Source of the DNA: Oceanicaulis sp.
Lineage (GTDB): Bacteria; Pseudomonadota; Alphaproteobacteria; Caulobacterales; Maricaulaceae
Assembly: GCA_020832735.1 (NCBI GenBank)
Contig: JAFIEB010000047.1
Location: 1 to 64,000 of the forward strand
Direction: 5' to 3'
DNA length: 64,000 nucleotides
Both the position numbers and the translations under genes were made by a program. Positions 7,833 through 16,321 of this stretch are shown piece by piece. Every line of letters starts with the position of its first letter. Position 1 is the stretch's first letter. The notes below the pieces were generated by a model. The model saw only the letters and a program-made list of their open reading frames with translations, was not told the DNA's origin and ran no database searches.

Positions 7833-8630
7833 TCAGTTCTTCACCCACCAGGGCTTGCGCTTCTCCAGGAAGGCGGCCAGCCCCTCGCGCCCCTCATCGC
7901 TGACGCGGCGGTCGGCGATTTTGTGGGCGGTCTTGCGCATCAGCCCGTCATCAATGTCCTCGCCCGCCACCATGTCGATCAGCGCCTTGGCGTCGCGCAC
8001 CGCGCCCGGAGCCGCGTCGAAGGCCAGCTTGGCGATGTGCTCCATCATGTCGTCCAGGTCCTCGGCGCTGTCGACAACATACTGGGCCAGGCCGATTTTA
8101 TGGGCGAACTCGCCGTCAAACCCCTCGCCGGTGACGAACAGGGCGCGGGCGTAGCGCGGCCCGATGGCGCGCACCACGAAGGGCGAGATGGTGGCCGGCG
8201 TAAGGCCCAGGCGCACCTCGGAGAAGCGGATTTTCGCGTCCTTGACCGCCACGGCCATGTCGCAGGCGGCCATCAGCCCGGCGCCGCCGCCCATGGCCGC
8301 GCCATGGACCAGCGCCACGGTGATCTGGGGCAGGTCGTAGAGCCGGTGCAGCATGCGCGCCAGGCCCAGCGCATCGTCCTCATTATCTGCGCGCGTCCAG
8401 TCGGCTGCCGCCTTCATCCAGTCGAGGTCGGCGCCGGCCGAAAAGCTGCGCCCGGCGCCGCGCAGGAACACGATGCGGACCTGGGCGTTGGTGCGCAGGG
8501 TTTCGAAGATGTCGGACAGCCGTGCGATCACATCGGCGTTGAAAGCGTTGTGCTTGTCAGGCCGGTTCAGTGTGATGATGGCCGCGCCGCCTGGCGTGAC
8601 ATTGAGCAATACGTCTTGAACATCGGCCAT
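7833..8630 (-). CDS. Enoyl-CoA hydratase family, probable methylglutaconyl-CoA hydratase
   Basis: A crotonase-fold protein of 265 residues. Seen motifs are ITLNRPDKHNAFN, the oxyanion-hole segment SAGADLDWMK, and MGGGAGLMAACD. SAGADLxWM is characteristic of LiuC/AUH-type methylglutaconyl-CoA hydratases. These convert 3-methylglutaconyl-CoA to HMG-CoA directly after the methylcrotonyl-CoA carboxylase step, which fits the gene just downstream. An 82-base gap separates the two genes on the same strand, so they probably form one operon. Confidence 0.82.
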   Translation of the reverse strand: MADVQDVLLNVTPGGAAIITLNRPDKHNAFNADVIARLSDIFETLRTNAQVRIVFLRGAGRSFSAGADLDWMKAAADWTRADNEDDALGLARMLHRLYDLPQITVALVHGAAMGGGAGLMAACDMAVAVKDAKIRFSEVRLGLTPATISPFVVRAIGPRYARALFVTGEGFDGEFAHKIGLAQYVVDSAEDLDDMMEHIAKLAFDAAPGAVRDAKALIDMVAGEDIDDGLMRKTAHKIADRRVSDEGREGLAAFLEKRKPWWVKN

Positions 8631-8723
8631 GGCGAGCTCTCCTTGTTTGAAGGCAGAGCTTTAGCGCGCCCCCGGCGCAAGGCCAAGGCGCGTGACCAAG
8701 GAGACCTGCGCGCCGGACGCACA

Positions 8724-8758
8724 GGGACCGCCAGGGCGCTCTGGCGCCCGGCGGTCCC
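8724..8758 (-). terminator. Strong terminator-like hairpin
   Basis: GGGACCGCC and GGCGGTCCC form a perfect 9-base outer stem, with GGGCGC/GCGCCC as an inner stem around a TCTG loop. It follows the stop of the minus-strand membrane gene at 8782 and precedes the liuC-like gene. No T tract follows on either strand, so it may be Rho-assisted or only an mRNA-stabilising hairpin. Confidence 0.5.
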
Positions 8759-8781
8759 GTGGTAACGGCGCGAAGGCCTGC

Positions 8782-9159
8782 CTAGCGCGGCAGGACGATC
8801 GACTTGAGGATGAACAGCACCGTAATGCCGATCAGATAGGCCACAGCCGCAAAGGCCACGTATTGCAGATAGGCCATGTCGGTGACGGGGGGCATTTCAA
8901 ACCCGGCGCCCGCACGCACCATGGGCAGCGCGATATCGACCACGACATGGACGATCGTGCCAACCACGGTGAAAATCAGAATGGCGCCGAACTGCTGCAT
9001 AAGCAGCGCCATGACCAGGGCGATCACGCCCATTTGCAGGCCCAGGAACATCCAGTTGATTTCCCCGCCCGCCGTATGCGGTCCGTAAGCCGCCACGCCT
9101 TCCAGAAGCCAGCTCCAGATCGGCGCGACATAACCCCAGATCATATCCACGATTTCCAT
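8782..9159 (-). CDS. Small membrane protein, paralogue of the next upstream gene
   Basis: A 125-residue protein of unknown function with about three hydrophobic segments. The segment FTVVGTIVHVVVDIALPMV and the C-terminal ILKSIVLPR parallel VAATLVHLVVDTLLPVL and ALLKRVLLRR in the gene at 9323. The two therefore look like tandem duplicates. An acidic and aromatic N-terminus (MEIVDMIWGYVAPIWSW) probably lies at the membrane surface. No catalytic motif is visible. Confidence 0.7.
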   Translation of the reverse strand: MEIVDMIWGYVAPIWSWLLEGVAAYGPHTAGGEINWMFLGLQMGVIALVMALLMQQFGAILIFTVVGTIVHVVVDIALPMVRAGAGFEMPPVTDMAYLQYVAFAAVAYLIGITVLFILKSIVLPR

Positions 9160-9322
9160 AATATTCCCCTCGCTCCACGGCCTCCCTCGGACCGTTCACA
9201 CGGTGGCAGACTGCCCGAAGCTTAACAGAATGCAAGGAAAAATAAACCTGTTCACCTTCCGTTAAGGAAGCTTGCGTGACCTGAACAACACGGTTTGGGC
9301 CCCATCCGGCAAGGCTTCATGG

Positions 9323-9640
9323 TTAACGCCGAAGCAGCACACGCTTGAGCAAGGCGAGGATCAGGATCACCACCAGATAGCCCGCCAGCAACACAGCCAC
9401 ATAGCGCCAGAACGGCAATTCCAGCACCTGAGGCAGGACCAGCGGCGAGCGCCCGGTGAGGACCGGAAGCAGCGTGTCGACCACCAGATGGACCAGCGTG
9501 GCGGCCACCACGAACATGGGGATGCGCGCCAGATTGGGCAGCAACACCGCCGCGACCAGGGCGATGATCAGCCCCTGAACCGCATTGACTTCATTGAATC
9601 CGGTACGGAAAAAATTCAGCAGATCCTGCAGCAGTTCCAT
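9323..9640 (-). CDS. Small membrane protein, paralogue of the 8782 gene
   Basis: A 105-residue protein of unknown function. I chose the ATG at 9640 (MELLQDLLNFFRTGF) because a GAGGGGAGGG ribosome site precedes it; the track start at 9700 adds a basic stretch without such a site. There are three hydrophobic segments and the shared motif LVHLVVDTLLPVL. It lies 163 bases upstream of its paralogue on the same strand, and that gap shows no other gene. Confidence 0.68.
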   Translation of the reverse strand: MELLQDLLNFFRTGFNEVNAVQGLIIALVAAVLLPNLARIPMFVVAATLVHLVVDTLLPVLTGRSPLVLPQVLELPFWRYVAVLLAGYLVVILILALLKRVLLRR

Positions 9641-9715
9641 CCGGCCCTCCCCTCGCCTTTTGGTTAACGCCAGCATTGCCGGTTTGGCGGGCCGGATCAA
9701 GACTGATCCAGGGCA

Positions 9716-10297
9716 TTATCGCGCCTGTGCACCCAGTTTGCGCGCGTCCTCCAGCATGCGGGCGCGGCGCTCGGCGCTGCCCTCGACCATTCCGAAGACG
9801 GTGCTGCGCACCGGGCTGAACCCGGCCAGGCCCAGAATGCCGGTCTCCAAAGCTTTCAGCGAGTGAGAGCGAAAAAACAGGCGGTATGCGAATTCCGGCA
9901 TGCCCATGGTGACGATCACGCGCGCCGACTTGCCCCTCATCTTGCGCGCCGGCCATTGCGAGGAGTCCGAACCGGTGTCGAGGAAGAAATTCTCCCGGCC
10001 CAGTTGCTCCAGCAGCGCCTTGGTGCGCGCAGGCATAGTACCCAGCCAGAGCGGATAGATCAGCACCAGATGATCCGAAGCGCTCAGCGCATCCTGCACG
10101 GCGCGCACGGCGTCCGGCGCAGGCGTGGAAAAATCATGCGCCCGGGTCAGGAAGCCGTAATCGATGGCGCCGGCGTCGAACCGGCTGACCGTATGGCCAG
10201 CGCTTTCCGCCCCTGCCTGACAAGCGTCCGCCAGAGCGTGGCAAAACCGCTCGGGCGCGGGGTCGGGATGGGCGTTGATCAGACAGATCCGGGTCAT
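9716..10297 (-). CDS. NAD(P)H-dependent oxidoreductase, flavodoxin-like fold
   Basis: A 193-residue protein of the NQO1/KefF/MdaB-like quinone reductase family, which reduces quinones or similar compounds with bound FMN/FAD. The N-terminus ICLINAHPDPAPERF matches the phosphate-binding loop of the family. DHLVLIYPLWLGTMPARTKALLE is the second flavin-contacting segment, and VIVTMGMPEFAYRL is the third. The substrate cannot be told from sequence. It sits between a valine-catabolic gene and the membrane paralogues, with short gaps. Confidence 0.82.
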   Translation of the reverse strand: MTRICLINAHPDPAPERFCHALADACQAGAESAGHTVSRFDAGAIDYGFLTRAHDFSTPAPDAVRAVQDALSASDHLVLIYPLWLGTMPARTKALLEQLGRENFFLDTGSDSSQWPARKMRGKSARVIVTMGMPEFAYRLFFRSHSLKALETGILGLAGFSPVRSTVFGMVEGSAERRARMLEDARKLGAQAR

Positions 10298-10343
10298 GGG
10301 CGCGGCTCCTGCAGCAAGCCTTCAGTCTACACCACGTACGCCC

Positions 10344-11390
10344 TCACTGCGCCAGGAAGCTCATCTCCTGATCATCCGCCAGCGGGGCGAACCACCCTGA
10401 CGTGTCGTGAACCGGCTCGGCCCAGCGCGGCGCGTTGTCCTTGTCCATGATGACTGCGCGCACACCCTCATAGAAGTCCGAACCGTCCGCGAGAAAACGC
10501 ATGGAGACCCGAAGGTCCTGGATCATCACATCGCGGAAGCTCAAGTCCGCGCCGCGGCGCAGGGCGGCGAGCGTCACCTGGCAGGCGGTGGGTGATTTGG
10601 AGGCCAGCACCTGCAGCTGGCGATGCGACCAGGCATCGCCGGCCGACTGGAGCCGCGCGGCGATGGCGCTGAGCTCATCTCCAGCGAACGCGATATTGAT
10701 CAGGCCGCGCGTCAGCGCCAGATCGCTGGCGCCCGCATCGCCGCCGAACCGGTCCAGCAACGCCTCGATCTGCTCGCCGTCATTATCCAGCGCGGAGCCC
10801 TCCAGAGCCTCGATCAGCGCGCCTTGCTGATCGCTGGGCACATAATGGGTCGCCACGCCGGTGAGGATGCAGTCGGCCGCTTTGAGGCGCGCGCCGGTCA
10901 GGCCCATCCAGGTCCCGATCTCGCCGGCCAGGCGCGGCAGGAAGTACGCGCCGCCCACATCGGGATGAAAGCCGATGCCGGTCTCGGGCATGGCGAAAGT
11001 GGTCTTGTCGCCCGCCACGCGGAAATCGCCATGCACAGAGACGCCGACCCCGCCGCCCATGGTGATGCCGTCGATGAGGGCGATATAGGGCTTGGGATAT
11101 TCCTGTATCAGCGTGTTGAGCCGGTATTCGTCGCGCCAGAAGCGCCAGGCGCGCCCGTCGCCCGCCTTGCCGCTTTCGGCCAGCATGCGGATATCGCCGC
11201 CGGCGCAGAACCCCTTCTCGCCCGCGCCGTCCACCACCACGGCCTTCACCGACGCATCCTCGCGCCAGTCCAGCAGCGCCGATATCATGCCATCGACCAT
11301 GTCCTGATTGAGGGCGTTGAGCGCCTTGGGGCGGTTCAGCGTGATGCGGCCGCAATCGCCGGCGCGGCGGATGATCAGATCATCGGTCAT
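10344..11390 (-). CDS. 3-hydroxyisobutyryl-CoA hydrolase
   Basis: A crotonase-superfamily thioesterase of 348 residues, the usual HIBCH length. Motifs are ITLNRPKALNALN, GFCAGGDIRML (the long CAGGD form typical of HIBCH), MGGGVGVSVHGDFRVA and MPETGIGFHPDVGGAYFLPRL. The last carries the catalytic Glu and Asp. The enzyme frees 3-hydroxyisobutyrate from its CoA ester in valine breakdown. The acyl-CoA dehydrogenase that would act earlier in the pathway is nearby, separated by a toxin-antitoxin pair. Confidence 0.9.
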   Translation of the reverse strand: MTDDLIIRRAGDCGRITLNRPKALNALNQDMVDGMISALLDWREDASVKAVVVDGAGEKGFCAGGDIRMLAESGKAGDGRAWRFWRDEYRLNTLIQEYPKPYIALIDGITMGGGVGVSVHGDFRVAGDKTTFAMPETGIGFHPDVGGAYFLPRLAGEIGTWMGLTGARLKAADCILTGVATHYVPSDQQGALIEALEGSALDNDGEQIEALLDRFGGDAGASDLALTRGLINIAFAGDELSAIAARLQSAGDAWSHRQLQVLASKSPTACQVTLAALRRGADLSFRDVMIQDLRVSMRFLADGSDFYEGVRAVIMDKDNAPRWAEPVHDTSGWFAPLADDQEMSFLAQ

Positions 11391-11403
11391 GGGTCAGTCC
11401 TGT

Positions 11404-11826
11404 TCAGCGCAAATCCAGACATGGCGCGCCCGCAAGCGCAGACGCCTTGACCAGCCCCGCATCGCGCGTCGCCAGCGGGGCGTCAAGGTCCAGCGCGAGG
11501 GCGAGATAGGCGGCGTCGAAGAGGGAGAGGTTTTCAGTCAGGCCCAAGTCTATCAGCCCGGCGATCTGGCGCCGTGTCAGGCAGGGCCATGTCTCAACAT
11601 CCAGCAAATCGAGAGCATCAACCAGGGGCGCGGCATTTGTCTTGTGAGCGCGCGCATAGCGGACCACCAGATTATAGGTTTCCCAAAGAAAAATGTCTGG
11701 CGCCACGAAGCGCGCGCCGGAATTCGGGTCCAGCAGCGCGCGGGACGCGGGCGTCTCCTGAGACGGCAACACAAGAGACGCCGCAGCCGATGCGTCCAGC
11801 ACAATTACGCCAGACCGCCCGGTCAC
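11404..11826 (-). CDS. vapC: PIN-domain ribonuclease toxin, VapC family
   Basis: A 140-residue PIN-domain protein. The acidic active-site residues are visible: D11 in VLDASA, E49 in LWETYN, D104 in SLFDAAYLAL and D122 in LATRDAGL. VapC toxins cleave RNA, often tRNA, and are held inactive by the antitoxin encoded just upstream. The start overlaps the antitoxin stop by four bases (ATGA), the usual coupled arrangement. The pair interrupts a valine-catabolic gene series. Confidence 0.88.
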   Translation of the reverse strand: MTGRSGVIVLDASAAASLVLPSQETPASRALLDPNSGARFVAPDIFLWETYNLVVRYARAHKTNAAPLVDALDLLDVETWPCLTRRQIAGLIDLGLTENLSLFDAAYLALALDLDAPLATRDAGLVKASALAGAPCLDLR

Positions 11827-12257
11827 GAGCGTATCAGCTCCTTAAGTTCCTCCCAGCTCATCGCATCAAGTTCGGGATCGGGTTCCATCTGGGCCTGCAG
11901 CGCCTTGATCTTCTCCAGCAGCTCCGGCCCCGACAGCTTGCGCGGCCGCGGCTCGGGACGTTTGGCGCCGGACAGGCCCATCAGGCTGGCGCGCATGCGA
12001 TCACGCAGGCCGGGATCGGCCTTGAGCATCGCTTCGGCCTCGGCATAGGGATCGGCCCCGGGGACGGGTTCATTCCCGAAAGCAGCCTGCCGGTCGCCAT
12101 CGGCCACGCCGCGAGCGGCGCCGGGCGCCTGCGCGCCGTAGATCGTCGCCACCGGCTTGCCGTGGCGGGTGATCACCAGCGGCTCGCCGGTCTCCTCCAG
12201 CTCGTCGAGCAGGCGCGACAAATGGGTTTTGGCTTCCAGCACGCCGACATATTTCAT
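11823..12257 (-). CDS. Phd/YefM-family antitoxin
   Basis: The N-terminus KYVGVLEAKTHLSRLLDELEETGEPLVITRHGKPVATI is a clear Phd/YefM DNA-binding fold. A long C-terminal part follows, ending in an acidic helix (PELDAMSWEELKELIRS) that probably wraps the toxin. From the ATG at 12257 the protein has 144 residues, longer than typical antitoxins of about 80-90. The track start at 12326 is rejected because its extra 23 residues (SGQNSGQTSDQN...) are simply translation of the operator repeats. It is probably autoregulated through those repeats. Confidence 0.85.
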   Translation of the reverse strand: MKYVGVLEAKTHLSRLLDELEETGEPLVITRHGKPVATIYGAQAPGAARGVADGDRQAAFGNEPVPGADPYAEAEAMLKADPGLRDRMRASLMGLSGAKRPEPRPRKLSGPELLEKIKALQAQMEPDPELDAMSWEELKELIRS

Positions 12258-12272
12258 GAGCCTGCGCTCCCG

Positions 12273-12322
12273 ATTCTGGTCAGATGTCTGACCAGAATTC
12301 TGACCAGAATTATGGTCAGAAT
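12273..12322. promoter_or_regulatory. Operator of the Phd/VapC pair: nested inverted repeats
   Basis: The arms ATTCTGGTCAGA (12273-12284) and TCTGACCAGAAT (12287-12298) form a perfect 12-base inverted repeat with a TG spacer. A second pair follows, ATTCTGACCA (12297-12306) and TGGTCAGAAT (12313-12322), with a six-base spacer. The motif TCTGACCA/TGGTCAGA thus occurs four times just upstream of the antitoxin start. That is the arrangement expected for conditional autorepression by Phd-type complexes. Confidence 0.75.
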
Positions 12323-12334
12323 ACACGCAAGACG

Positions 12335-13471
12335 CTATTTCAGCAATTCGCGCGCAATGATCACGCGCATGATCTCGTTTGTCCCTTCGAGGATCTGGTG
12401 GACGCGCAGATCGCGCACGATGCGCTCGATTGGGTAGTCTTTCAGATAGCCGTACCCGCCATGGATTTGCAGCGCGTCATTGGCGATGCAAAAGCCCAGA
12501 TCGGTGGCGAAGCGCTTGGCCATGGCGCAATACATCGGCGCGGACGGGTCCTTGCGGTCCAGCGCGTCGGCGGCGCGCAAGAGCATGAGCCGGCTGGCGT
12601 CGAGCTCGGTGGCCATGTCGGCGAGCTTGAACTGGGTGGCCTGGAACTCGGCCAGCGCCTTGCCGAACTGGCTGCGCTCTTTCGCGTAGGCGATGGCCAG
12701 ATCCGTGGCCTCCGCCGCCCCGCCCAGCGAACACGCGCCGATATTGATGCGCCCGCCATTGAGACCGTTCATGGCCAGCAGGAAGCCCTGCCCCTCCTCG
12801 CCCAGACGGTTGGCCGCCGGCACGCGGCAATCTTCGAACGACACCACAGCGGTGGGCTGGGAGTTCCAGCCCATCTTCTTTTCATTCGCCCCGAAAGACA
12901 GCCCCGGCGTCCCCTTCTCCACCACGATGGCCGAGACGCCCTTGGCGCCGTCGCCGCCCGTGCGGCACATGACGATGTAGAGATCGCTCACCCCGGCCCC
13001 TGAAATGAAGGCTTTCGCGCCGTTGATCACATAATCATCGCCGTCGCGCACGGCTTTGGTGCGCAGGCTCGCCGCGTCCGAGCCCGAGCCCGGCTCGGTC
13101 AGACAATAGGAGCCGATCATGTCCATGGCGGTGAGGCTTGGCAGCCAGCGCTGGCGCTGGTCCTCATCGCCCCAGGTGTCGATCATCCAGCTGACCATGT
13201 TGTGGATGGAGATGAAGGCGGCGGTGGACACACAGCCGCGCGAGAGCTGTTCGAAGATCAGCGCGGCGTCCACACGGCTCAGGCCCGATCCGCCCACATC
13301 CTCGCGCGTATAGATGCCGGCGAAGCCCATGGCGGCGCTGTCTTTGAGCACAGCGACGGGGAAATGCTTCTCCTCATCCCAGCTGGCGGCATGGGGTTTG
13401 AGCCGGTCGCCGGCGAACTTGCGCGCGGCGTCCTGGATCATCGCCTGTTCTTCGGTGAGTTCGAACCGCAT
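12335..13471 (-). CDS. Acyl-CoA dehydrogenase, probable isobutyryl-CoA dehydrogenase
   Basis: An FAD-dependent acyl-CoA dehydrogenase of 378 residues. It starts [20 protein letters not shown] and carries the family signatures [14 protein letters not shown] and the C-terminal [40 protein letters not shown] supplies the catalytic-region Glu in many members. The ATG at 13471 has a strong AGGAGG site; the track's extension to 13930 overlaps hemB on the other strand and is rejected. The nearby HIBYL-CoA hydrolase makes isobutyryl-CoA the likely substrate (inference). Other short branched acyl-CoAs are possible. Confidence 0.87.
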   Translation of the reverse strand: MRFELTEEQAMIQDAARKFAGDRLKPHAASWDEEKHFPVAVLKDSAAMGFAGIYTREDVGGSGLSRVDAALIFEQLSRGCVSTAAFISIHNMVSWMIDTWGDEDQRQRWLPSLTAMDMIGSYCLTEPGSGSDAASLRTKAVRDGDDYVINGAKAFISGAGVSDLYIVMCRTGGDGAKGVSAIVVEKGTPGLSFGANEKKMGWNSQPTAVVSFEDCRVPAANRLGEEGQGFLLAMNGLNGGRINIGACSLGGAAEATDLAIAYAKERSQFGKALAEFQATQFKLADMATELDASRLMLLRAADALDRKDPSAPMYCAMAKRFATDLGFCIANDALQIHGGYGYLKDYPIERIVRDLRVHQILEGTNEIMRVIIARELLK

Positions 13472-13550
13472 GGGAAAACCTCCTAGACAAGGGGCGCGCG
13501 GGCGGGTGTGGTGCGCCAGCAAGACCTTACGCAGCGCGAGATACAACGTC

Positions 13551-14534
13551 ATGGCCCAGTTTCCCACCACCCGTCTGCGCCGGATGCGCCAGCATGACTG
13601 GTCGCGCCGCATGATGCGCGAGAACAATCTGACCCCCGATGACCTGGTCTGGACGCTTGTGGTCACCGACAAGGCGCACAGCGAACCGGTGGCCTCCATG
13701 CCCGGCGTGACCCGGCTCACAATCGCCGATGCGGCCAAAGCCGCCGTGGAGGCGCGCGCCCTTGGCATTCCGGCCATCGCGATTTTTCCCCATGTGGACC
13801 CGTCGCTGAAAAACGCGCACGGCAGCCAGGCGGATAATCCGGACGGGCTGGTGGCCCAGGCCATCAAGGCCATGAAGGACGCCGCGCCGGAAGTGGGAAT
13901 TATCTGCGATGTCGCCCTCGATCCCTTCACCGATCACGGCCATGACGGGCTGATCGAGAATGGCGTCATCCTCAATGACGCCACGGTGGAGCGCCTGTGC
14001 TCACAGGCCCTCACCCAGGCGCGCGCGGGCTGCGACGTGATCGCCCCGTCCGACATGATGGACGGGCGCGTGGGCGCCATCCGCGCGGCGCTGGACGCGG
14101 AAGGCTTCCAGCACGTGATGATCCTGTCCTACGCGGCCAAATACGCCTCGGCCTTCTACGGCCCCTACCGCGACGCCATCGGCAGCGCCGCAGCCCTCCA
14201 GGGCGACAAGAAGACCTATCAGATGGACCCGGCCAACACCGATGAAGCCCTGCGCGAGGTGGAACTCGACATCGCCGAGGGCGCAGACATGGTGATGGTG
14301 AAACCCGGCCTGCCCTATCTCGACATTGTGGCGCGGGTGAAGACCGCCTTCGCCCTGCCCACCTTCGTATTCCAGGTCTCGGGCGAATACGCCATGATCG
14401 AGGCGGCCGCCGCCAATGGCTGGATCGACGGCGAGCGCGCCATGCTGGAAAGCCTCTTGGCGTTCAAGCGCGCAGGCGCGGACGGGGTGCTGACCTATTT
14501 TGCGCCAAAGGCGGCGAAAATCCTGAATGGCTAG
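13551..14534 (+). CDS. hemB: Porphobilinogen synthase (delta-aminolevulinate dehydratase)
   Basis: HemB condenses two 5-aminolevulinate molecules into porphobilinogen for haem synthesis. The protein has 327 residues. The Schiff-base lysines are in [13 protein letters not shown] and [11 protein letters not shown]. The metal loop reads [15 protein letters not shown]: it lacks the three-cysteine zinc site and has aspartates, so this is the Mg-type enzyme. The ATG at 13551 gives the normal N-terminus ([12 protein letters not shown]). The end overlaps metC by eight bases. Confidence 0.96.
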   Translation: MAQFPTTRLRRMRQHDWSRRMMRENNLTPDDLVWTLVVTDKAHSEPVASMPGVTRLTIADAAKAAVEARALGIPAIAIFPHVDPSLKNAHGSQADNPDGLVAQAIKAMKDAAPEVGIICDVALDPFTDHGHDGLIENGVILNDATVERLCSQALTQARAGCDVIAPSDMMDGRVGAIRAALDAEGFQHVMILSYAAKYASAFYGPYRDAIGSAAALQGDKKTYQMDPANTDEALREVELDIAEGADMVMVKPGLPYLDIVARVKTAFALPTFVFQVSGEYAMIEAAAANGWIDGERAMLESLLAFKRAGADGVLTYFAPKAAKILNG

Positions 14535-15663
14535 GCGCCCCGAAACCCTCGCCGCCCAGGCGCTGCACCGGATCGACGCGCAGACCGGGGCGGTCATCCC
14601 GCCCGTCCACACGGCGACCACCTATGCGCGCGGCGCCGGCAACGCCCTCATCGGCGCCCATGATTATCTGCGCCCGGAAGGCCCGACCCAGGCCCATGCC
14701 GCCGACATCCTCGCCGCGCTGGAAGGCGGCGCGGGCGCGCGCCTGTTCGCCTCGGGCCTCGCCGCCGCCATGGCGGTGTTCGCCACGCTCAAACCCGGCG
14801 CCCATGTGGCCGCCCAGACCAAGATGTATTACGGCGCAAAGAAGCTCCTGCATCATCTTGAATCCAAGGGCGTTATCGCCCTCACCCTGTTTGATCCCGA
14901 TGACCCGGACGCGCTGGCGCGCGCCGTGCGTCCGGGCGCTACGGAGCTTGTCTGGATCGAAACGCCCGCCAACCCGCTCTGGTCGCTGGTGGATATCGCG
15001 CGCGCTGCAGAGATCGCCCATGGCGCCGGCGCTGTGCTGGCGGTGGACGGCACCTGCGCCCCGCCCTGCACCACGCGCGCGCTGGATCTGGGCGCGGATA
15101 TGGTGATGCATTCGGCGACCAAATACCTCAACGGCCACAGCGATGTGCTGGCCGGCGCGGTGATCACACGAGACATCAATGAACGCTGGCAGGCCCTGTG
15201 CGATCACCACGCCCTCACCGGCGCCGTGCCCGGCCCGTTTGAAGCCTGGCTGCTGATCCGGGGCCTGCGCACCCTGTTCGTGCGATTTGAGCGCCAGAGC
15301 GCCAATGGGCTGAGGGTGGCTGAGGCGCTAGAGGGACACCCGGCTGTGTCCCACGTGCTCTATCCCGGCCTGCCCGATCACCCCGGACACGAAATCGCCG
15401 CGCGCCAGATGACCGGCGGATATGGTGGGCTGCTGTCGATCCGGCTCAACGGCGGGGCGCCAGCAGCCGCGCGCCTGTGCGCCGCCACGGACGTTTTCAT
15501 CCAGGCCACCTCCATCGGCGGGGTGGAAAGCCTGATCGAACACCGCAAACCCATCGAAGGGCCATTGAGCCCCACCCCGGACGATCTGGTGCGCCTGTCC
15601 TGCGGCATCGAGGCGGCGGACGATCTCATTGATGATCTTAACGAGGCACTTGGCCGGATCTGA
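14527..15663 (+). CDS. metC: Cystathionine beta-lyase
   Basis: A PLP-dependent trans-sulfuration enzyme of 378 residues that releases homocysteine from cystathionine. Seen are the substrate-loop TATTYARGAG, VWIETPANPLW, and the PLP-lysine segment MHSATKYLNGHSDVLAGA. FIQATSIGGVESLIEHR near the end matches MetC rather than MetB. The ATG lies inside the hemB stop region, so translation is likely coupled to hemB. Cystathionine gamma-lyase or a related Cys/Met lyase cannot be fully excluded. Confidence 0.88.
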   Translation: MARRPETLAAQALHRIDAQTGAVIPPVHTATTYARGAGNALIGAHDYLRPEGPTQAHAADILAALEGGAGARLFASGLAAAMAVFATLKPGAHVAAQTKMYYGAKKLLHHLESKGVIALTLFDPDDPDALARAVRPGATELVWIETPANPLWSLVDIARAAEIAHGAGAVLAVDGTCAPPCTTRALDLGADMVMHSATKYLNGHSDVLAGAVITRDINERWQALCDHHALTGAVPGPFEAWLLIRGLRTLFVRFERQSANGLRVAEALEGHPAVSHVLYPGLPDHPGHEIAARQMTGGYGGLLSIRLNGGAPAAARLCAATDVFIQATSIGGVESLIEHRKPIEGPLSPTPDDLVRLSCGIEAADDLIDDLNEALGRI

Positions 15664-15669
15664 TCTTCC

Positions 15670-16302
15670 TCACACCTGCCCGCTCGGCCTTGCTCGGCAC
15701 GCCTCACGCCAGGCCGCCAGCGCTTTGAGTTCGGGTTCAGGCTCCATCTTCACCCACCCAGCAAAGTCGACGAAGACCAGCGCGGAGATGTCGGCGAAGC
15801 TGAAGGCGTCGCCGGCGAGCCAGGGGGTTTCACGCAGGCGTTCGTCCATCACCTTGAAGAATCGCTCGCCGCGCGCGCGGCCGCGTTCGGCGAGTTCGGG
15901 GATTTGCGGGACGGGGTCGGGGCCGGGCAAGGCGCGGTCTTTCAGGGCTTTGGAGGAGTTGCGCAACACCTCCATGATCGCCATCAGCCCCTCGCTTTCC
16001 ACCCGCCAGACCCATTCGGCCGTGCGCGCCTGCTCCAGCGGGGAGCGGCCGAGCAAAGGCGGGTCGGGGTAGAGCGCTTCGAGATAGCGCACGATAGACG
16101 CGTTATCGCACAGCGCCTCGCCGTCTTCGGTGACCAGCACCGGCACGGTGCAGCGCGGATTGAGGGCGCGGAAGCTTTCGGAGAAATGCTCGCCGGCGCG
16201 CAGATCGATCTCCACCCGCTCCACATCCACGCGCTTTTCCGCGATCACCATGCGGGCGCGGCGCGGCGAGGGGGCGGTGGCGCAGTCATAGAAAGTCATC
16301 AT
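15670..16302 (-). CDS. Glutathione S-transferase family protein
   Basis: A 210-residue GST. The N-terminal thioredoxin-like domain (TFYDCATAPSPRRARMVIAEK, then NPRCTVPVLVTEDGEALCDNASIVRYLE) contains the cis-Pro and the glutathione-binding segment. The all-helical C-terminal domain carries WLAGDAFSFADISALVFVDF. I chose the ATG at 16302 (MMTFYD); the longer track start overlaps the amidase gene. Convergent with metC at a six-base distance. The substrate is unknown. Confidence 0.88.
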   Translation of the reverse strand: MMTFYDCATAPSPRRARMVIAEKRVDVERVEIDLRAGEHFSESFRALNPRCTVPVLVTEDGEALCDNASIVRYLEALYPDPPLLGRSPLEQARTAEWVWRVESEGLMAIMEVLRNSSKALKDRALPGPDPVPQIPELAERGRARGERFFKVMDERLRETPWLAGDAFSFADISALVFVDFAGWVKMEPEPELKALAAWREACRARPSGQV

Positions 16303-16321
16303 GGGGCCGGGTTTCCTGATG

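Noticed and set aside
12258-12326. Repetitive N-terminus SGQNSGQTSDQN of the antitoxin ORF
   Set aside because: The repeats are translated operator DNA; the Phd fold begins at the ATG at 12257.
13472-13930. N-terminal extension of the acyl-CoA dehydrogenase ORF
   Set aside because: It overlaps hemB on the other strand, and a strong AGGAGG site supports the start at 13471.
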